From the NCBI GenBank assembly GCA_946902875.1, contig OX336340.1, positions 7,895,739 through 7,959,738 on the forward strand: a stretch of DNA of 64,000 bases. Direction: 5' to 3'. Position numbers and translations under genes: made by a program. Position 1 is the first letter of the stretch. Every line of letters begins with the position of its first letter. Below are positions 57,707 through 64,000 of the stretch, piece by piece. Under the pieces are notes generated by a model. That model was given only the letters and a program-made list of their open reading frames with translations. It did not search any database and was not told where the DNA came from. The stretch comes from Nematopogon swammerdamellus (taxonomy: Eukaryota; Arthropoda; Insecta; Lepidoptera; Adelidae).

Positions 57707-58440
57707 AGGCTTCTTTGAAAATAGTTATCACTTCTTTCGCACTTTTTGTTGCAAGAAAAAACATTACATAATAATTGAAATGAACGAAGTGTCATACCAG
57801 CTTCCTGGTCCTGATCCTTCCACCAAGTCATGTAACAGGTAACTGTTTTCGTGCCTTACTTGCTGCTGGATAGGTTATCTTGTCGTAAGAATCGGTTTCG
57901 GCGGTACCTAATTCGACCGAGTTCTTGCAGCGCAACACCGAATAATCTACTTACCCCGATTGCCGGGGTCGATGGTCGGGGTACAGCGTGATGATATGTA
58001 TGTATGAATGCATGTGTGTATGTGCAGTTTCCATAGAAGTATTTTGTATATCACATAGTTACATACACACATAGAGTACAGGTTTCGCAATACAGAATAA
58101 TAACATTATTAATTTGCAATGTTACCAAGCGTTCGTTACCCATAAAATGAGCTAACGTAAAGACGAAAATGTGCTCGGGGCGATACACGCCCTCGGTATC
58201 GCACAGATAGGCTCCTCTCGGCTGCGAAGATTGAGTTCCCAACATGAGCAATTCTATCGAAAGTAGTCGAACAAGAAATTGGAGGCAGAAAAAGGCTGGT
58301 TACAGGTAACGAACGGGTCGTTATGAACAAGAGAACTAATAATTGTAGTGCCAGGAAATAGAAATCCTTCATTAATGATGAATGTATGATGTATAGGTAT
58401 TCTCTTGAACAATCATTGAGCTCTTCGACATGTGTCAAGA
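57707..58440. other. No gene recognised
   Basis: A CCCCGATTGCCGGGGTCGATGG..CGGGGTA patch at 57955-57985 is another lepidopteran-type repeat end. No coding signal. Confidence 0.5.
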
Positions 58441-58811
58441 GAGGAAAAAAAAAGAACCCTTATAAGACCACTCTCGTGTCTGTCTGTCTGTCTGTGCAAC
58501 TGTCACAGCTTATTTTCTCCGAATCTACTGGACGAAAAAAGCTGAAATATCGTACTTAAGTTTATACAGTTTGATGACCCATCCACAGACGTATAGCGTA
58601 AATGACCAAATTTCGATTTTGGAGGTCAATTTTATGGGACAAAATGAGAAAGTAAAAAAAATTTTCAAGTGCATCATGCGACTGATCACAAGGGCTCGTC
58701 ATAAGAAATACAAATATTTTTATACAATTTAAAATGCATAGTTTAAAAGATGTTAAAGAAAATACACGAAAATCGAGAAAAATATTAGAGAATATAGGGC
58801 CTCTCTTATAC
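58441..58811 (-). repeat. GCGAGTCGAAC repeat, minus strand
   Basis: Starts AGAACCCTTATAAGACCACT with (TGTC)n, then CGAATCTACTGGACGAAAA, the inverse of 10600-10700, and continues to AAATACACGAAAATCGAG. The Transib transposon is inserted just after it. Confidence 0.7.
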
Positions 58812-58816
58812 TTTCG

Positions 58817-59254
58817 CACAGTGTATTATTATACTCAATTTTGTTCCATCTCGTTTTTATTATGAAAATCAATAGTTTTTATCATTTCAAGTACAAGAGT
58901 GAAACTCCCAAATGAATACAACATGTACTTTTTTTTATAAAAAATATCAAAGTTACCCTATAATCGAGTCATGAAAAATACAAAACAAATTATAAAAAAA
59001 TAACGGGACCAATTATTTAACTTTTGATTATATCCAATATTATATACACAATACAAGATTGTCATAATATGTTTTTGTCTTTGTACTTTGAATATATAAC
59101 GAAATATAAATATTTTTATCATTTTTCTTTCCCATTTTTTTTCTGGAGAATAATGCCGTATTAGACGGAGATTTATATACTAAACGAAAGTTTAAATACA
59201 CCTTTATAGGTAGTAATAAAACCAGAATCTAATACCGCGTTATTTAGAAGTTAT
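58817..59254. repeat. Transib left inverted repeat
   Basis: 438 bp matching the complement of 62332-62769 at roughly 94-95% by eye, including ATTTTGTTCCATCTCG and AATAACGGGACC-type blocks and the inner end CGCGTTATTTAGAAGTTAT. Weak similarity continues inward (CAGGGTTG..CAC). Confidence 0.92.
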
Positions 59255-59610
59255 CATACATTTAACTAATATCCGGATTTTTTTGGCCCAGGGTTGTCAC
59301 CTCACCGAAAATATAATTTTTATTTTTTATTTTTTCTTGGTCACAGTTAATACTAAACAAACAAGTGTATGCTATACTACTGTTAAGCGGGCCATGTATG
59401 TGTATAATGAAATCAGTATAAAAAGCATATAGGTACAATAACACACTAGGTTGTAAACTATAAATTTTTGAAACAAAATAGCTAAGTATGAAAATCAGAA
59501 TAACTTCAATGAAATACTACATGTGATGTGGGAAGGAGTCCACCCTCGTCAGGCAATAGCTAAAACCCCATGTCATTACATGTAGTATGGAGAAACGGGG
59601 GTGAGGCATC

Positions 59611-61969
59611 ATGCAGCCGTTCCAGACTCGTGATGCCACTTTGCCTCAGCAGGATCTGACCCGCCCTGCTGGGGGATGTCCATCTGGGCTCCGACCAGAG
59701 GACTTAGTGCTAGGAGGGCATGAGGGCGCCAACCCTCATGCTGGTCAGCGAGTGGCATTTTGTGAAGTTGTGGATAGCGCCACAACCAGCACTCTTCAGC
59801 CTCCGGGGGTGTTGACCAATACACGAGGAGATGATTGTGAAAGTGGTTCTTCCAGTTGTACGAAAATGCTAACTCGTTTGGAAGCTTTTAAAATGTTAAA
59901 GGGAAAAGCAAGAAATTTGTCGGTAGTGGAGCGAATAAATATCGTGTTAAATTATTTTGGGCCCCGATATCATCTGTCGCATACAAATGAAGAGTTTAAA
60001 CCTATACTTGCAGCATTTCTTAGCAAAAGCTATGACTTGCTAAAACGCTGTAAGGGAAATGAGTCTTTTTTTAAGAAAAAACACAAGGACTGGCTTAGTA
60101 TGACTCTTCTAAGCGGTCAGCTAATAGATACTATCACAGATATAGATGAAACGTTAAGCCCAAGTCTAAAAAATTCAAGACGTTAAGCAGGACTCATCAA
60201 TACAGATCCAAGAGAAAACTTCAAGAGATCCTAGAGGATAACCCTACTTCTAATAAAATAAAAGCCTTTGTAAGTTCTCTTAAAATAGACGAAACCCCTC
60301 TGCCGCATTCATCTGCCAAAAGCTTAGAGACCATCATTAATTTATGCCTAACATCCAATACTGCTGCGACAGATATTTTAAACAAAATTCAATCTTCGTC
60401 CAAGCCATACACACCTGATGAAGCTCTTTCTATCGTAATTGATAGAAATCTGTCTGTTGACACGTACAATAAATTTAAATCAGACATGAAAAATCGTGGC
60501 TATGACGACATATACCCACCATATTACAAAGTGCTAAATGCAAAAAAAGCATGTTACCCTGACCACATTCAAGTATCCGAAAGAGAAGCTTCAGTGCCTG
60601 TGCAAAATTTAATGGAGCATACTCTTAATCGAATACTTGAATTGACCGACGAAGTTTTCATCAATTACTGCATAAAAAAAGAAACCCAGTCAGTAGAATG
60701 CACCTTCAGAGGTGACTGGGGATTTGACGGATCTACTGGCCAATCGTTATATAAACAAAAATTTTCGGACGACCAAATTGACGAAAGTAGTATGTTTGCC
60801 ACCACATTCACTCCGCTGCAGATTATTGTAACAAATAGAAATGACGTCCTTTGGGTAAACCCATCAGCGCAGTCATATCGATACTGCAGGCCCTTGCATA
60901 TTCAATACAAAAAGGAATCACAAGGTCTAATACTTTCCGAAAAACAAAATATTCAAGAACAAATTGACAATCTCACTCCCATACTAGTCGAAACATCTAA
61001 AGGCCACAAAATAAAAGTAGTCTGCGAACTTTATTGTGCAGCTATCGATGGAAAAGTGTTGAATGCAATCTTATATACTTCATCTCAATTACGTTGCCCT
61101 TATTGCAATTTGACCTCGATGCAATTTAATGACTTAGATATAGTTTTTTCTAAGCCCGTTATAGAAGAGCGCTTGATACACGGGGTAAGTCCACTACACT
61201 TTTGGATTCGAGCTTTAGAATTCGTTCTAAAGCTAGGATATAAAATTGAGGTAAAAAGTGGCGAATTGCAAAAATATCTGAAGAGAACCGATTGGTAGAG
61301 GAACGCAAAAAAAAAATTCAAGCAGAAATTAGAGAAAAAATGGGCCTATTGGTGGATGTGGTGCGTCCTACTTCAGGCACCACAAACGATGGAAACACGG
61401 CTCGAACAGCTTTTTCCGATCGATATCGCAGTACATTTGCTGAAATTTTGAATATTGACAAGTGGCTTTTAGACGATTTATATATTATTGCAACGGTAAT
61501 GTCCAGTGACTTGCCGATCGATTCGGAAAAGTTCGCTATATTTTGCAAAAATCTGGCATATAAATATGTTGAAAAGTATAATTGGCACCCCATGACAATT
61601 ACGTTGCATAAAATTTTAGTTCATGGTGCTAAAATAATAGCACTATCGTCTTTACCAGTCGGAATGCTATCTGAACAAGCAGCTGAGTCGCGAAATAAGT
61701 ACTGGCGATTTGATAGGGAGCACCATTCAAGGAAAATCAACCGCGAAGCAGCGATGTTCGATCTGTTCCACAGAGCACTCGTTTCATCTGACCCAGTCAT
61801 TTCAGAATTTAAAATGAAAGAACGAAAAAACAAAACAAAAAATATCCCATTACCAGCAGGAGCAATATATTTGCTTAAACCTGTTGATGAACCAAATCTT
61901 TTAATGGATATGTCCGATGACCATGATGACGAAATATTAGTCCTTCGGAATGAATATGAGGATGCTTAG
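59611..61969 (+). pseudogene. Transib transposase (RAG1-like), two frameshifts
   Basis: Three collinear frames. 59611-60160: N-terminal part with LSVVERINIVLNYFGPRYHL; the first 70 residues are low in similarity to anything I know. 60150-61270 holds GDWGFDGSTGQSLYKQKF with the first catalytic Asp (60726), LYCAAIDGKVLNAI with the second Asp (61047), CPYC as the zinc C2 pair, and SPLHFWIRALEF. 61258-61969 holds HKILVHG, with the His pair of the zinc site, and LPVGMLSEQAAESRNK, with the catalytic Glu (61685). It then ends at a stop. Motif order matches RAG1 and Transib. The frame changes near 60150-60186 and near 61258-61275, each consistent with a 1-bp loss, so this copy should not make a full enzyme unless those are sequencing errors. 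All three catalytic residues remain. Confidence 0.88.
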
Positions 61970-62331
61970 CTTGACCTTGATCTCACTTGATGGTAAGTGT
62001 CGATAAATAAAAAGAAGAAGCAGAACCCGAAATTGCAGTAAGTGTACGAAATTAATCTTCTATAACTGTTATCACAAAATAATAATAGTAATTTCAAGAT
62101 CTCCATTTCACTACTTAATAGAAGAATTAATTATTTAGATAAATTAATTTATGCACTTAAACCACTTTGGATTTTGCATCTGTGCAGAAAGAATTATTAT
62201 GTCCATTCCCATCAAAATTCTTAAATTAAATATTTAAGTATGTATTAGAAAAGTTTTCGAGACCCGGTTAAAAATATTATAGGCTTCCGGATATGGAAAG
62301 TGCCAACCCTGACAAAAATTAAAAAAAATTT

Positions 62332-62769
62332 ATAACTTCTAAATAACGCGGAATTAGATTGTGGTTTTATTACTACCTATAAAGGTGTATTTAAACTTTC
62401 GTTTGGTATATAAATCTTCGTCTAATACGGCATTATTCCCCAGAAAAAAATTGGTAAAGAAAAATGATAAAAATATTTTTATTTCGTTATATATTCAAAG
62501 TACAAAAACAAAAACAAGTTATGACAATCTTTTATTATGTATATAATATTGGATATAATCAAAAGTTAAATAATTAGTCCCGTTATTTTTTTACAATTTT
62601 TTTTTTATTTTTCATGACCCGGTTATAGGGTAACTTTGATATTTTTTATAAAAAAAAGTACAAGTCGTATTCATTTGGGAGTTTCACTCTTGTACTTCAA
62701 ATGATAAAAACTATTGATTTTCATAATAAAAACGAGATGGAACAAAATTGGGTATATTAATACACTGTG
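62332..62769. repeat. Transib right inverted repeat
   Basis: Inverted counterpart of 58817-59254, with few substitutions and small indels. Confidence 0.92.
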
Positions 62770-62774
62770 TTTCG

Positions 62775-64000
62775 TCAGAAATAAATATAATTATATCAGA
62801 ATAAGAAAATTAATTATATATGTCTAAAATCAAGAGCAATTACAGTTGTACATTGTATATATTATACCAAATATCAAAACCAAGTACGAATATTTATAAA
62901 TGGAGACTATAAAGCAAACATAGTTGAACGAATCACAAGGTGACCAAAAGAACTTACTTTGTACCACGTACTTATACGAAAGTGCTCCACTCGAGTATTT
63001 TATCAAGTACTAAAATATGTCCATATATTTCCATGAGAATTGCTCTGTGCTTTAATATTCATCCTAATTTGGATTCCGGGGTTCAGGTCCGAGGACGAAT
63101 ACTCTATTCACGCTGGGCGCACCTTCGCGAAAAATTGTGAATTAATTTTAAATTATTTGTATGTTTTATTTTTATCTCCTCTGAAGCACACACGAATGAT
63201 TTCTGACAAATCTATGCAATCTCCTTTTGACCTTACAAAAGGAAAAAAAGTAAAAAGGACATCTGTGGTTACAGAAAAATTTAATCGGGCCGTAATAAAA
63301 GTAAATACGGACGATTTTGTAGAAAAGGCTGGTGATAGGGTCTCACTCACTCGCCAAACGGGCACGAACGAACATGGACTGATGGAATGACTGATAGAGA
63401 ACTAAATCTGCACGATTTAGATTTAAGTATGTACCTACTTATTTCTCCATAAGGAACATACAACGTTCACAATATTGCATTGACAAACATTTACAATTTT
63501 TTCTAAAATGTATGTATTCAGTATGGTTCGTCATCATTTTTGTTTCGGCCCCTTCGGCAATGCATGTATGTATAAGCGAGAGTGTGGCAAGAAACCTTAC
63601 AGAGCATCATTCTAATAGAACGTTCACATAAACCCAATTTATAATAATTTTATTATATTATATTTAAATAATTAAACAATTGTGTCAGAGTTTATCCAAA
63701 AAAGATAATACAATTCAAAGAAAAAATATTTCAGTCACGAAATTAATAAAATTTCCATAATTTTATTAAATATTCTTTTGAGTCTTAAACATTGAATTTA
63801 CCTATTTACTTCATTATATATTCATAAAAAAATACATTTAATTAGTAAAATATATTATTTAGAATCTAGAAGAAAAATTTTTAGCTGACTCTGGAATCCA
63901 AATTTCTAAACATTTAATTAAGTTAGGATTTTTTTCATACAATTTAGGTTTGATCACGTCAGGGTTGCAACCATCACCGATTTGTGGGCCATAATTTTAG
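62775..64000. other. No secure gene
   Basis: AT-rich. The plus strand is open over about 63175-63387 and reads MISDKSMQSPFDLTKGKK then VVTEKFNRAVIKVNTDDF, which looks somewhat protein-like. A pyrimidine-rich acceptor-like stretch precedes it (TTTTTATCTCCTCTGAAG). No domain was recognised; it may be an exon or part of an unknown element. Confidence 0.35.

Larger units (their letters stand above)
58817..62769 (+). mobile_element. Complete Transib DNA transposon
   Basis: The left end CACAGTG (58817-58823) and right end CACTGTG (62763-62769) are inverted. TTTCG flanks both sides (58812-58816 and 62770-62774), a perfect 5-bp target duplication as known for Transib. The inverted repeats extend about 438 bp. 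Between them lies a RAG1-like transposase gene with two frameshifts. Length 3,953 bp. The heptamer is the same as that of V(D)J recombination signals, consistent with the accepted Transib origin of RAG1. Confidence 0.93.

Overview
The window looks like nuclear DNA from a moth or butterfly (Lepidoptera). It is AT-rich and almost entirely non-coding. Two high-copy repeat types of a kind I know from lepidopteran genomes recur in both orientations: a SINE with a tRNA/5S-like head, and repeats carrying GGCCAAGTGCGAGTCGGAC or runs of GACAGACAG. There are no operons, no bacterial-type gene density and no sign of a virus. Species cannot be told from sequence alone. Nearly all recognisable protein-coding sequence comes from transposable elements.

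Layout. 1-9.8 kb: SINE copies, a TAA-flanked MITE, 3' ends of non-LTR retrotransposons and a TTAA-flanked piggyBac-type MITE. 12.4-14.4 kb: two GC-rich minus-strand coding exons that are the best candidates for host genes. One is a first coding exon with a strong Kozak start and a splice donor. The other encodes a 114-residue charged protein, with a splice acceptor and a poly(A) signal. 17-24 kb: LINE fragments (including a reverse-transcriptase domain), a fold-back MITE and old SINE copies. 25.8-26.8 kb: a GC-rich block with a doubtful open frame and a perfect hairpin. 27.8-29.3 kb: a PIF/Harbinger remnant split by a SINE, which itself contains a 4x120-bp tandem expansion, then a MITE with perfect 50-bp inverted repeats. 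32.5-33.6 kb: a decayed mariner. 34-41 kb: hairpin-bearing repeats and a large fold-back element.

41.1-43.85 kb: a piggyBac-like element. Its terminal repeats and cysteine-rich C-terminus remain, but its middle holds what looks like a complete small antisense gene (TATA box, initiator, intron, 101-codon frame, poly(A) signal). 44-58 kb: more SINEs, a purine-rich tract, a minisatellite with an exact 100-bp period, and LINE debris. 58.8-62.8 kb: a complete Transib transposon. Its transposase is RAG1-like, its ends begin with the V(D)J-type heptamer CACAGTG, its inverted repeats are about 438 bp, and it is flanked by a perfect 5-bp target duplication.

The elements do not form a pathway. The window is a record of nested transposition, and its most notable items are the Transib, the piggyBac with an antisense gene, the SINE/Harbinger nest and the modular SINE heads.
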